Assembly (NCBI GenBank): GCA_016793115.1
Contig: JAEUIN010000102.1
Location: forward strand, 29,880-93,879
Source: Planctomycetaceae bacterium
GTDB taxonomy: Bacteria; Planctomycetota; Planctomycetia; Pirellulales; PNKZ01
Length of the DNA stretch: 64,000 nt
Reading direction: 5' to 3'
Below are positions 47,440 to 57,300 of the stretch, piece by piece. The notes beneath the pieces were generated by a model that was not told the DNA's origin, searched no databases, and was given only the letters and a program-made list of their open reading frames with translations. The translations under genes and the position numbers were made by a program. Positions within the stretch are counted from its first letter, which is position 1; each line of letters opens with the position of its first letter.

Positions 47440-48369
47440 TCATCCGGTCTCGGGCAGAAAGCTCGGTAGGTTAACTCCACGGTACGGCTGCATGACGCCG
47501 CGAACTTGGCAAAAGTGCATTTCGCAAACGCGTCCGCCCCAATCGTAAATCCGCCGAACCAAACGCTCCTTCTCCACCGGCACGACCACGACCGGTGAGC
47601 GCCCAGGATATTGATTGAGTTCCCGATGAACGAGGGCCGCCGCAGCCGCTTCGCTGCGCATCACGCCGGGGCCGATCATGTTCATCGCCGAGTGACCCGA
47701 CGAGATTAAGAATCCGTCGAGGCCGCCCGCGGGATTATCGACGACGGAGACATGCCAAAAGCCGCCGCGATTATCGATGCAGTAGCGATAGTCGGGTTCG
47801 CGCGTAATGCCGCTGACTTCCCACTCCAAAGCCGCCATAGCTGAAACGTCGGCGGGAGTCGCGTCGCGTACCGTCATGGCTTCGCTCAGCACCTCCGGCA
47901 GGCCGGTCGGCGGCACGCGTACGATCATGTCTTGATAGGCATAACGGGGGACGAAGCCCGCTTTGTTATAGAGCGAAAACGAATCGACGTTGATCGCGCT
48001 CTGCGTCAATCGCAATGCCTGGTAACCGCCGGCGTCGGTGTAGTCCATAATGTGCTGCAACAACGCGCGTCCAACTCCCATTCCGGCATGATTCGGATGA
48101 ACGGTCATGATCCCCAAGCTGACGTGATGTTGGCGAGGGTGATAGAAGCAGGAGCCCATTAACCGGCCCGTCTCGAGATGCTCCGCAACGACGTTGCAGC
48201 CGGGGTCGAGGTCTTCGTAGACGTCGTAGAAAACTTCGGCCACTCGCGGCCCGCCTTGGAAAATCGGCGGGCAGCCGTGGGTGCGATACCAAGTGTTGAT
48301 CGAACAATAGATCAACTCGCCGACTTCGTACCTGTCGGCCGAAGTCATCGAACGTAAAAGCGGTTTCAA
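47440..48369 (-). CDS. GNAT-family acetyltransferase
   Basis: The protein has an N-terminal acetyltransferase domain with the GNAT acetyl-CoA loop GMGVGRALLQHIMD preceded by the strand LGIMTVHPNH, and later SFSLYNKAGFVPR. A second domain (about residues 165-309) looks like a degenerate GNAT copy (VRDATPADVSAMAALEWEVSG), so this may be a tandem GNAT protein. The substrate is unknown. I chose a TTG start giving LKPLLRSMTSADRYEV because the first GNAT strand includes LKPLL and AAAGG lies upstream. An ATG seven codons downstream at 48348 is the alternative. A 22-base palindrome lies about 52 bases upstream of the TTG. Confidence 0.85.
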   Translation of the reverse strand: MKPLLRSMTSADRYEVGELIYCSINTWYRTHGCPPIFQGGPRVAEVFYDVYEDLDPGCNVVAEHLETGRLMGSCFYHPRQHHVSLGIMTVHPNHAGMGVGRALLQHIMDYTDAGGYQALRLTQSAINVDSFSLYNKAGFVPRYAYQDMIVRVPPTGLPEVLSEAMTVRDATPADVSAMAALEWEVSGITREPDYRYCIDNRGGFWHVSVVDNPAGGLDGFLISSGHSAMNMIGPGVMRSEAAAAALVHRELNQYPGRSPVVVVPVEKERLVRRIYDWGGRVCEMHFCQVRGVMQPYRGVNLPSFLPETG

Positions 48370-48420
48370 GCCTAAGGACCTTTGTTGCGGTGACGGCCGA
48401 TTGAAGCGGACGGAAAGTCT

Positions 48421-48442
48421 AGTCGTTCGTGTACGAACGACT
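48421..48442. promoter_or_regulatory. 22-base palindrome in divergent promoter region
   Basis: Ten-base perfect arms (AGTCGTTCGT and ACGAACGACT) are separated by GT, with no T tract on either side. It lies between the acetyltransferase and ceramidase-like genes, which are divergent. This is a good size and symmetry for a dimeric repressor or activator site; a termination role is unlikely because no gene ends here. Confidence 0.55.
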
Positions 48443-48655
48443 GCTTCGACGACGTATCGTATCGAATTACTTCGCCCACGACACGGACGATTCGCGTATC
48501 TGCGGCGCGCACCCGCACGCGCTGCGACCATACAACTTGAAAGAATGCGGCTGGTCGCGCCGCAAGCCTTGATTCAGCAATGAGGCGTGCGAAAATCTCG
48601 CGGCCCCTGCGATTCGCCGAGGCGGCCGGCATTTTCACTCGATTGAGGAATCCTC

Positions 48656-50020
48656 ATGCCATTTTATCGAATCGTTGTATTACTCACGGGCTTCCTTCTC
48701 ACGCCGCCGATTAACGCTCTCGGCGCCGAGTGGAAAGCGGGTATCGCGAGGGCTGTGATCACTCCCGAAAAGCCGGTTTGGCTCGCCGGCTATGGATCAA
48801 AACGCGCGCCGGAGGGAAAGATTCACGATCTGTGGATGAAAGCCCTCGCGTTCGAAGACGCCGACGGTCGGCGGGTCGTGCTGGTGACCAGCGACTTTCA
48901 AGGCATTCCGAAAAGCGTTAGCGACGAGGTGTTCGCCGGACTCAAGCGACGGCTCGGTCTCGAGCGCACACAGGTCATGCTCACGTTCTCCCACAACCAT
49001 TGCGGACCGAGGCTCGGCGACGACTTGATCGACTATTACCCGATCGAAGCCGAACAGACGGCCTTAGTCGACGAATACTCTCGCCGCATGATTGAACGCA
49101 TGATTGCGCTTATTGAAGAGGCCGTCATGCGGCTCGCTCCGGCGCAGATCCAGTTCGGCGAAGGGAAGGCGACGTTCGCCGTCAACCGCCGTAACAATCG
49201 CGAAGCCGAGGTGCCAACACTGCTCGCGAAAGGCGAACCGCTCGCCGGCCCCGTCGATCATTCGGTACCCGTGCTTACGGTCAGGCGCGACGACGGCCAA
49301 TTGGACGCCATTCTCTTCGGCTATGCTTGCCATCCGACCACGCTGAGCTTCCTTCAATGGTGCGGCGACTATCCCGGTTTCGCACAGCTCGAATTAGAGC
49401 AATCGCACCCCGGCGCGACGGCCATGTTCGTTAACACCTGCGGCGGCGATCAGAACCCGCTGCCGCGCCGAAGCGTCGACCTTTGCCGCAGCTATGGTCA
49501 TCGCTTGGCCGTCGGAGTCGAAGAAGCGCTGAAGCAACCGTTGAAGCCGATTCAACCGCGTGTGAGAACGGCTTTCGAATATGTCGAACTGCCGTATTTG
49601 AAAGTCGTCGATCGTGCCGACCTGCATGCCGCCTTGCAACACTCCAGCGGCATTCGCGCACGCTGGGCGGCGCGGATGCTGGAGAAACTCGATCAAGGCG
49701 AACGGTTCGCGCCGGCCTATCCCTATCCCTTGCACGCGTGGCAACTCGGCGACGAACTGCTGCTGGTCGGCATGGGGGCCGAAACGGTCGTCGACTACGC
49801 CTTGCGTTTCAAACGTGAGTTCGGGCCGGGGGCTTGGGTTCTCGGCTATGCCGACGACATGATCGCCTACATTCCTTCTCGTCGCGTCTGGGAAGAAGGG
49901 GGCTATGAAGGAGGCTCAAACCTGTATGAATACGGCCGCCCCGCCTTTCGCTGGGCCGGTGATATCGAAGATCGCATCTCGACGACGGTGCACAAGTTGG
50001 TGCGAGAAGTGCGGCGGTGA
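48656..50020 (+). CDS. Neutral/alkaline ceramidase-like protein, secreted
   Basis: The 454-residue protein has a signal peptide (ending ALGAE) followed by the neutral/alkaline non-lysosomal ceramidase N-terminal domain. It opens WKAGIARAVITPEKPVWLAGYG, the typical start of this family. Further landmarks are the zinc-binding region FSHNHCGP, a middle GYACHPTTL histidine and the oxyanion/serine-like region NTCGGDQNP. True ceramidases are longer (about 650-750 residues) and have a C-terminal domain that is absent here. Many planctomycete homologues are therefore of uncertain substrate, and activity on ceramide is only possible. GAGGA precedes the ATG. It converges with the aminotransferase gene. 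Confidence 0.88.
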   Translation: MPFYRIVVLLTGFLLTPPINALGAEWKAGIARAVITPEKPVWLAGYGSKRAPEGKIHDLWMKALAFEDADGRRVVLVTSDFQGIPKSVSDEVFAGLKRRLGLERTQVMLTFSHNHCGPRLGDDLIDYYPIEAEQTALVDEYSRRMIERMIALIEEAVMRLAPAQIQFGEGKATFAVNRRNNREAEVPTLLAKGEPLAGPVDHSVPVLTVRRDDGQLDAILFGYACHPTTLSFLQWCGDYPGFAQLELEQSHPGATAMFVNTCGGDQNPLPRRSVDLCRSYGHRLAVGVEEALKQPLKPIQPRVRTAFEYVELPYLKVVDRADLHAALQHSSGIRARWAARMLEKLDQGERFAPAYPYPLHAWQLGDELLLVGMGAETVVDYALRFKREFGPGAWVLGYADDMIAYIPSRRVWEEGGYEGGSNLYEYGRPAFRWAGDIEDRISTTVHKLVREVRR

Positions 50021-50065
50021 GTTGCCGCCGAAGTTCTTCGCGCCGTGGTCTTCGCTACTCGGAAA

Positions 50066-50986
50066 TTAGATCTGCGACTCGAGGATCTGCGCCTCAATAT
50101 TCAACCCGACGCGCTCTCCCCAGGCTTGGATCATGCGGCCGAAGTGCGGCCCACGCTTGCCGTCGCCGATCGGTATGTTGTTGATTTTGGTGCAAGGTGC
50201 CATGCAATAGGGGGTGGTCGTAAGCCAAGCTTCATCGGCGTTGACAACGTCGTACGGCTGAAAGTCGCGTTCCACGAATCCAAGTCCGAGTTGAGGGGCA
50301 AGTTCTTTGATCGTCTGCAAACTCTCGCCCCAAAGAATATTACGAGTCGGCGGCGTGATGACGACGCCGTCTTTGACGATGACGAAATTGGAACCTGCGC
50401 ATTCCGTCACATTCCCGTCCAGATCCAACAGCAGCGTAACGGCGCGTGGATCGACGGCCTGAGTCTGCCGATCGGCGAGAAACCAGTGCAGGCGACTACG
50501 GTTCTTCATCTTCGGTTCAACGCACTGCGGCGGCACATGACGGATCGACGGCGTCACAACGTGAACTCCGGCGAGAAACAGGTGTCGCCACAGGCTGAAT
50601 CTCAGCGGGAAGGAGTGGATGCAAATTGTCGGCGCCAACGGCCCTGCCGCGCCTGCGCTCCCGGCGTAGAGTAAATTCTCGCCGGGCGTGACGAAGTGCA
50701 CGATGCCCAGATCTTCGCTCGGGATAAGCAGGCGGCAATTGGCGTGCGCGAGTTCTTGTGTCTTAGCGAGCATCTGCGCGGGAGAAAGCGGAACGGCGAT
50801 CCCAGCGAATTTGAGCGAGCGATACAACCGGGCGACGTGCTCCTCGGCACGGTACGGGCGATGCCGAAACGTGCGGGTCATTTCCGTAAGCGTCGCCCCC
50901 AGCACGAGCCCCAGATCGTAGATGTTCAACTTGGCCAGCGAGGCCGGGACGAATTCATTATTCAGGTAGACGAGCGGTTCGGTCAT
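50066..50986 (-). CDS. PLP-dependent class IV aminotransferase
   Basis: The 306-residue protein follows the branched-chain/D-amino-acid aminotransferase layout. The N-terminal domain starts VYLNNEFVPASLAKLNIYDLGLV. The probable PLP lysine is in PKMKNRSRLHWFLADRQ, and the cofactor-phosphate region is VTECAGSNFVIVKDGVVITPP followed by ILWGESLQTIKELA. The family has also given rise to aminodeoxychorismate lyases, so the substrate is uncertain. The ATG (MTEPLVYLNN) has GGAA upstream. The frame remains open for 85 codons before it, but that sequence has no export or domain features. It converges with the ceramidase-like gene. Confidence 0.88.
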   Translation of the reverse strand: MTEPLVYLNNEFVPASLAKLNIYDLGLVLGATLTEMTRTFRHRPYRAEEHVARLYRSLKFAGIAVPLSPAQMLAKTQELAHANCRLLIPSEDLGIVHFVTPGENLLYAGSAGAAGPLAPTICIHSFPLRFSLWRHLFLAGVHVVTPSIRHVPPQCVEPKMKNRSRLHWFLADRQTQAVDPRAVTLLLDLDGNVTECAGSNFVIVKDGVVITPPTRNILWGESLQTIKELAPQLGLGFVERDFQPYDVVNADEAWLTTTPYCMAPCTKINNIPIGDGKRGPHFGRMIQAWGERVGLNIEAQILESQI

Positions 50987-51307
50987 GAGTTCCACGCAGC
51001 AAATAAAGACGTTCGCACGGCAGTATGGCTCGGAGCGAGGCGAAATCGACAGGGCGCCGATCCTGAATTCAAATATCCGACTCATTGGCTCGCGGGTCAA
51101 ATCGCGAAGTCGTTCGGCAACGCCGACTGAGGCAATTGGCCCTTGCTTTACGCGGCAGTTAAGGCGCGGGGGGGATGCCGCGCACATTGCATCAGCTTGC
51201 GACCTCATAAGCGGCGGACCACAATTGCGCTCGCCCCACAATGCTGCAGCGGTCGGACACTACGCACTACGGCGACTTTCGTCTCTTCAGAGAGGAACTT
51301 GATCGTG
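50987..51307. other. Divergent intergenic region
   Basis: This 321-base gap should carry promoters for the aminotransferase (minus) and the LamG-like protein (plus). Long frames in it have no supporting start. GAGAGGAAC near 51289 is the ribosome binding site for the plus-strand gene. No repeat, hairpin or RNA gene stands out. Confidence 0.5.
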
Positions 51308-52024
51308 ATGAACCAATTAGTAGTCTTCGTCCTCGGGTCGGCCTGCTTCGGCGGCTCGCTCGCGGGCATGGAGACTGGCACGCTGATTTTTCAAGACGAC
51401 TTTCAGCGCAACGAATTGCAGGAAACCAAGGATGAGCCGGGCAACGGATGGGGAACAAACAGCAACAGCCGCGCCAAGGGACACAAGCAGGTCGATCTGC
51501 GCGACGGCGCGATGCACATCTTTACCCATGCCGAAGCGGATCATGCGGCTTCGGTCACACACCCCGCCGAGTTCAAAAACGGCGTGGTTCAAATTCGATT
51601 CCTGCTGGAGGACGCGGCGGACAGTTTGGGATTGAACTTCGCGGATCTCCAGTGCAAGGAGGTTCACGCGGGCCATTTATTCGTGGCAAAGATCGGCGTG
51701 AAAGACATCACGCTTCAGGACCTGAAGACGGGCAACATGCGTCTTGACATTCGGGAAGCACGTCTCGCCAAACGCGCGCTTTCGGCGGAACAGCAAGCGG
51801 CATTGAAGGGGAAGACCAAAACGTCGTCGCACCCGCTGCAGGTCGGTGCGTGGCACGAAGCTAAGGTGACTATCGTCGGCGAGACACTCTCGCTCGCCGT
51901 CGACGGACGACCGCTCGCGGAGTTGAACTCGGCGGGCATCGCGCATCCTACGAAAAGCCTGCTTCGCCTAGCCGTGCCAAAGAATGCCGTGGTCGACGAC
52001 GTGAAAATTTGGCGAATGGAGTGA
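51308..52024 (+). CDS. Secreted LamG-like/DUF1080-type domain protein
   Basis: The 238-residue protein has a signal peptide (about 1-20, FVLGSACFGGSLAG) and a beta-sandwich domain opening LIFQDDFQRNELQETKDEPGNGW. It continues with GAMHIFTHAEADHAASV and ends with a strand AVVDDVKIWRME. This is the concanavalin-like fold shared by LamG domains and DUF1080 (3-keto-disaccharide hydrolase-like) proteins, frequent in planctomycetes. I do not see a firm catalytic residue. The central Lys-rich stretch (LKGKTKTSSH) is a typical loop of this subgroup. It probably binds or processes polysaccharide outside the cell. An ATG with GAGAGGAAC upstream is used; the longer upstream frame is not favoured. Confidence 0.75.
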   Translation: MNQLVVFVLGSACFGGSLAGMETGTLIFQDDFQRNELQETKDEPGNGWGTNSNSRAKGHKQVDLRDGAMHIFTHAEADHAASVTHPAEFKNGVVQIRFLLEDAADSLGLNFADLQCKEVHAGHLFVAKIGVKDITLQDLKTGNMRLDIREARLAKRALSAEQQAALKGKTKTSSHPLQVGAWHEAKVTIVGETLSLAVDGRPLAELNSAGIAHPTKSLLRLAVPKNAVVDDVKIWRME

Positions 52025-52080
52025 GGCCCGGAGGGTTACTGCGGCGGGTCGTCTCCCATTCTCAGTCCCGACATCGCTGA

Positions 52081-53334
52081 TTACACGATCGAATGCGTTC
52101 CCGCCGTTTCCAATTGACGGTACGGCTGATAGGCCATCAGCCGAATTTGCCACGGGCTCTCGATCAGGTATTCGGCTTCGCGCCAGCGAACCCGATTTGT
52201 GAATGACGCGATCGTCGTAGCCACCGGCATGACAAAATGCATCGCTGCGACTCCCAGCGGCACCCACAACCAGAAATCGAGACGAAGTCGCTCGATGCGA
52301 GTTCCCTGCGCAAGGACCACACGCTGCGCCGCGACGTCGAGAATCGCGGTCAACATCGCACAGCCCACCAAATACACGGCCCCGGCCGAATAGAGCCAAG
52401 CCGCCGCGGTCGTGTCGCCCTCCATGACGGCGTAGCCCAGCGTCGCCAGGAAGGCGACCGCCAGGGCGGCCATCGACGCCGCATGGACGATGACGTTCTT
52501 GAAGCCGGAATGATAAAGCCGGGCGATCAACATTTGCCTGCTCATCCACCAGAGTGAATCGCGCGCGCCGATCTGCTCGACGTTGAGCATCAGCGCTTCC
52601 GGAACAAATTGTCCCCGGCGACCGGCACGCTTGACGACTGCGAACAGCGGACCGTCGGTCGACAACGAACGACTCCACATGCCCGGAATGTCGACTTCTT
52701 CCATAAAGCTGCGGCGCATCGCCATGCTCCCCGCCCACACGATGCCGTTCATCCAACACTGTACGAGAGCGCCCGCGGCCCATAAGTAACGCATCAACGA
52801 ACCGAACTCGGAGTCCTGCGAGCGGTACCAACGCAGCCCGGTCGTCAAACCAATCTCCTCGTTTTGCAGCGGAATCGCCAGATTGCGAAGCCAATCGGCG
52901 TGCGGTCGGACGTCGCCGTCCATAAAGGCCACGACCTCAATTGATTCGTCGAGGTTGTGACAAAGCTGAATCAACGCACTATTCTTCAAACTGCAGAACG
53001 GCTGCGCGAAGGCCAATTCCTCAAATTGCAAACGTTCGCCGCCGGGTTCGTCCTGAAGCATTTCCAACACGGCCCAAGCCGCATCTTCCCGTCCGTCGAC
53101 TACGGCGCGAATGTCGTAATCGGGATAGTTTTGACGCAATAGCGCCCGCAAATTGTCGGCGAGTCCGGGATCGGCCCCCCGTAGCGACAAGAGCACGGTC
53201 GCCTTCGGCAATGCGCCGCGATGCGGCGAGCGTTTGCGCCACATGCTCAGCATTTTTAAGAAGAAGCCGACACAAACGGCCTGCGCCAACCAAGCGACGG
53301 CTGCAACGGCGACGATGAGGTAGACGACGGTCAT
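52081..53334 (-). CDS. Family 2 glycosyltransferase, membrane-bound (ceramide-glucosyltransferase-like)
   Basis: The 417-residue protein has an N-terminal membrane helix and a GT2 catalytic domain. It shows KATVLLSLRGADPGLADNL, the first aspartate in IRAVVDGREDA, DGD in VVAFMDGDVRPHADW (metal-binding DxD), the acceptor aspartate in SLSTDGPLFAVVKR and a WWMSRQ variant of the Q/RxxRW motif. Three to four membrane helices lie at the C-terminus. This order is that of ceramide glucosyltransferase-like (GT21/HpnI-like) enzymes, which glycosylate lipids. The acceptor is unknown. Its ATG overlaps the stop of the methyltransferase gene by ATGA, so the two are translationally coupled and probably work on one lipid or glycan. 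Confidence 0.82.
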   Translation of the reverse strand: MTVVYLIVAVAAVAWLAQAVCVGFFLKMLSMWRKRSPHRGALPKATVLLSLRGADPGLADNLRALLRQNYPDYDIRAVVDGREDAAWAVLEMLQDEPGGERLQFEELAFAQPFCSLKNSALIQLCHNLDESIEVVAFMDGDVRPHADWLRNLAIPLQNEEIGLTTGLRWYRSQDSEFGSLMRYLWAAGALVQCWMNGIVWAGSMAMRRSFMEEVDIPGMWSRSLSTDGPLFAVVKRAGRRGQFVPEALMLNVEQIGARDSLWWMSRQMLIARLYHSGFKNVIVHAASMAALAVAFLATLGYAVMEGDTTAAAWLYSAGAVYLVGCAMLTAILDVAAQRVVLAQGTRIERLRLDFWLWVPLGVAAMHFVMPVATTIASFTNRVRWREAEYLIESPWQIRLMAYQPYRQLETAGTHSIV

Positions 53335-54179
53335 GACGCTCCCCCGAGCTGCACACAAATGATGCGAAACAAGTTGCGAATCGGCGGAAGCAGTGCCCGA
53401 GCCCCGAGGCTGAACCGCGACAGGCGACTGCGAAAGGCGTCGAAGTCGGGGCGGTCGCCCCAGCCGACGACGCGTTCGACTTTCAAACCGGGCGCCCAGC
53501 CCTCAATGTCCTTGGCGCTTCGCAAACTCCATTGCATCCGTGAGTCGCTAAGCGGATGGCGCAGATTGTTGACGGCCATCATCAGCGGCGACTGGCAATC
53601 AAATACGATGCGCGATCCGGGAAACCGCTGCGCCAGGTCGCCGAACAACGATTTCAATTCCGGTTCCGGTAAGAAATAAAAAACTCCCTCGCAGACAAAT
53701 AACGGCGGAGCAGGATTGCCGGCCGCGAGCGCGTCGCGCCAACCGTCGCCGAGTAGCGATTCGGCAATCAGCCGGCGACGCGGGTGTGAGCCCACGATTT
53801 TTTGCCGCAAATCCGCGCACTCGGGCAGGTCGACCTCGAACCAATGAGCGCGCCCGTTGTCGAGCCGATCGAGTCGCGTATCCAGGCCCACTCCAAGTTC
53901 GACGACCGTGCCGTCGGGGCGCTGAGCGAGATATTCGCGGACGAAACGATCGATCAGCGAAGCTCGAATAATGAACCCAAGCTTATCGATCGACTTGTGT
54001 CGGAATTGATCGAAGTCGAAGTCCAAATGTTCGACGATCGCGACCGCCTTCGGATCGCGTAATAATGCATCGGAGCGCTGCGACTCCAGCGCGCGCGCCC
54101 ACAGCGGCATTAACAGCGTCTTCGAAACGCCGGCCAAATCAAAAGCGATTCGTGGCTCGTCCGGAGGCGAGCTCCGCAT
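53331..54179 (-). CDS. LCMT-type SAM-dependent methyltransferase
   Basis: The 282-residue protein has a class I methyltransferase fold of the leucine carboxyl methyltransferase (PPM1/LCMT/Tcm) type. It shows VVELGVGLDTRLDRLD as motif I, HWFEVDLPE as the acidic loop and LFVCEGVFYFLPEPELKSL as the post-motif segment. In bacteria this family methylates small-molecule or polyketide carboxyl/hydroxyl groups. The ATG (MRSSPPDEPRI) is supported by GAGGA, while a start 15 codons upstream lacks one. The downstream glycosyltransferase begins inside its stop codon, so the pair is co-translated. The substrate is unknown. Confidence 0.88.
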   Translation of the reverse strand: MRSSPPDEPRIAFDLAGVSKTLLMPLWARALESQRSDALLRDPKAVAIVEHLDFDFDQFRHKSIDKLGFIIRASLIDRFVREYLAQRPDGTVVELGVGLDTRLDRLDNGRAHWFEVDLPECADLRQKIVGSHPRRRLIAESLLGDGWRDALAAGNPAPPLFVCEGVFYFLPEPELKSLFGDLAQRFPGSRIVFDCQSPLMMAVNNLRHPLSDSRMQWSLRSAKDIEGWAPGLKVERVVGWGDRPDFDAFRSRLSRFSLGARALLPPIRNLFRIICVQLGGAS

Positions 54180-54352
54180 GTCCTGCGTCCTCAATTGATT
54201 GCGGGCGACAGCAATGCCGGCCATCGTCGTAGCGTGAAATTATGAAAATTCGGTTGGCTAGGAGCGGACGCTTTCAGTCGTATCGATTCCCCGGCGCCTA
54301 AACGTTGAGCCGTTATTGACTGAAGGGAGGGTTATCCGTGGCTTGAGGGCGG

Positions 54353-57300
54353 CTACGACAACAACGCGTAGGCCGCCCCCGCAATCCACCCCCCGTCCCA
54401 ATGGTGTGATTTCGGCGCACTAACCAGGAAAAGATGAGGAATTTGAGCCTGGGTGAACGCCGCGTCACCTGCCGGCGAATAGTTGTAGTACTGAGAGCCG
54501 GAGTTACCGTAAATGATGGCTCGCGGCGGTCCGTTGATAAACTCGGCCTGATGCTGATAAATCAGGTTCGTGATCCGGTAATTCGCGTCGAAATTGGCGC
54601 GAGTTCCGAGGATCCCCATATACCCATATGAGCCGCTCGGATCGCTCATCGTAATTTCGCTATCCCAGGCGACCGCTTTGTTAAAAACACCGGAGTTGCG
54701 CAGCAGAAGCGCGAGCGCGCCGTAACCCGACTTACTGAAGCCCAATAAGTAGCGACCTTCGGCGCCCGGCAGGTGATTGAACAAAGAGTCGACGAACGGA
54801 ACGACGACGTCGACGAAATAGGATTCTTGCCAAATCGAGCTGTCGTTCGCGTTATCGGCGAACCAAGGCATGTCGGAGAAACTCGGTGCGACGAAAATCG
54901 CATCGTAGACGTTTTGCAGATTGTTATTGCGCGCCGTAATCAAGCCGTCGCCGTACGTGCGATCCAGGTTCGGCGTAACCGGCAACACGTAGACGACGCG
55001 ATATTGCTTGGCCGGATCGAAGTTCGCCGGCAGCAAGATTCGCACGTTGGTCGTGGCGCGTTGGTACGGCGTGTTGATCGAGAACTTGAGAAAGCCGTCG
55101 GAGTCGGTTTGCGGCTGCCCGAACAGCGCATTCGGAATGCCGGCGACGGTCGGCCAGAAGGCGGAGGTCGGCGGCGTCTGGCCTGCGGCATAGATCCGCA
55201 TCGCTTCGATCACGCCGTTGGCGTCGGAGCCGCCAAGATCGCGCAACCGCAACGTTAGCGCTCCGTCGACCACATTCACCACGAAGGACCGCGCTACGAC
55301 TTGGCCGCCGCGCGTCGTCACCGTGTCGTAATGAGCATCTTCCAAATAGACGCCGACGTTGTCGTGTGCGTAACCGCCGACGTCGCCGAGAATCAAGTCG
55401 ACGACGTAGTCGCCGTTTGGCAGGTCGATACGAAAAGTTGCGTCGCGCGTGTAAACGAAGTCGCGCGTAAGCGCGGAGTCGCCGCCGCGGTCGGCCGCTG
55501 CGACGGCGCCGCCGATCCAGCCAAATGGTTGCGTTCCATAGGTCGTGCGATCGGAAACTCGCTGATAGCCCGCCGTCAGCGGCGACGTCGTCGTGCCGAA
55601 GTCGAAAAACGCAGCAAACGGCGGAACGTCGTCGTCGATCACGCCGAGCGTCGTCGCGGAACCTGCAAAGCCGTCGGCGGCCGCATAAAGCGTTACATTC
55701 CGGCGGCCATCGGCGACCGTGTTGTCGATCGTTGTGATCTCGAAGTTCGCGGACGATGCGCCGGCCTCGATTTCGACCGTCGCCGGAACCGTAATCGCTC
55801 CTCCCAAACTGATTCCGATCGAGACCGTCAGCGGCGCTGCGGTCGATCCGGACCTCGACACCGTGCCGATCGCGGCCGTCCCGGCTCGGTCCTCATTCAC
55901 CGTCGACGTCGACAAACTTAGCGATAGCGACGGAGGAACATCGTCGTTCACGATCGTGCCGACGGCCGTGCCGTCGGCGATCGTCGCGCCGGAAACCGCC
56001 GTGATTTGGAGCGTCAGCGTCTCATCGGCTTCGGTCGCTGAATCGCCGTAGCTCGTGACGTAAATCCAGCCTTGCGATTGGCCGGCGGGAATTAGCAGTG
56101 AGGAAACGACGGCCGCATAATCGCTCGGCGAGCCTGCCGTCGAGTCGAGAGTACGGTAGTTAATCGTGACGTCGTCTTGAGACGTACCGGACAACAAGAC
56201 TTGAAACGCCAGTTGCTTACTGCCGTCGTCGCCTTCGGCGGCCTGTGCATCGACCACCCGAACTGACGGCACAACGGCGCCGATTCGCGTGACGCGCAGC
56301 GCCTCAATGACGGCATTGCGGTCGGAACCGCCCAAATCTCGCAGGCGCAAGGTCAACGCGCCGTCGACGACATCGACCAAATACGTCCGTTGCACGACCT
56401 GGCCGGCGGCCGTCGTCACGACGTCGAACTGAGCGTCTTCAACGAACACGCCGACCGAATCATGGGCGTAACCGCCGATGTCGCCGAGTATAACGGCAAC
56501 TTCATAGCGCCCGTTGGGAGCGGCGACTTGAAATGTCGCATCCGGTGAATAAACGAAATCGCGGGTGAGCGCCGACGACGTCCCTCGGTCGGCGGCTAGA
56601 CGCGAGCCGGCAGTCCAACCATACGCGCCGTTATACGCGGTGCGGTCTGTGATTTGCTGGTACCCCGGCGCCACGGGCGATGAGGCGGTGCCGAAGTCGA
56701 AGGCGGCGGCGAACGGCGGTGGTTCGTCGTCGAGGACATCGAGCAAAGCGCTCCGCGGCGCGTAGCCGTCGGCGGCGGCCGTGATTGTGTATTGCCTTCG
56801 CCCGTCGGCATCCGCGTTGTTGACGACGCCGATGTCGAACGTGGCCGCTTCTTGTCCGGCGGCGAATTCGACGGTCGACGGCAGACTCAACGTACCGCCG
56901 GCATTCGAACTCAGATTGACGACGAGGGGGGCGTCGACGGCCCCGCCGCGAGTAATGGTGCCGACGGCGGCCGTTCCGCCTTGGTTCTCATTGACCGCCG
57001 CAGTCGACAACCGCAGTGTCAATGTCGGCCCACTGTCGTCGTTGAGAATCGTGCCGATTGCCGACGGGTTGGCGACCGTCGCGTTGGCGACCGACGTCAG
57101 CGAAAGCCGGATCGTTTCGTCAGTTTCAACTGTCGAGTCGCCGTGAACGTCGACGTAAATCCAAGCCTCCGTCTGGCCGGCGGCGATAACAAGGCTATCG
57201 ATCTTCGTATCGTAGTCGCTGGGACTGCCCGCCGTCGTGTCGTAGGTTCGAAAATTCACCACGACATCGGCGTTCCCCGGTTCGGAGAGCGAGATGCGGA

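Noticed and set aside
50012..50030. Six-base hairpin CGGCGG/CCGCCG at the end of the ceramidase-like gene
   Set aside because: It overlaps the stop codon, is short and has no T tract, so it is weak evidence for termination.
50987..51241. Extension of the aminotransferase upstream of its ATG
   Set aside because: The extra 85 codons match no part of the family and precede a start with a reasonable ribosome binding site.
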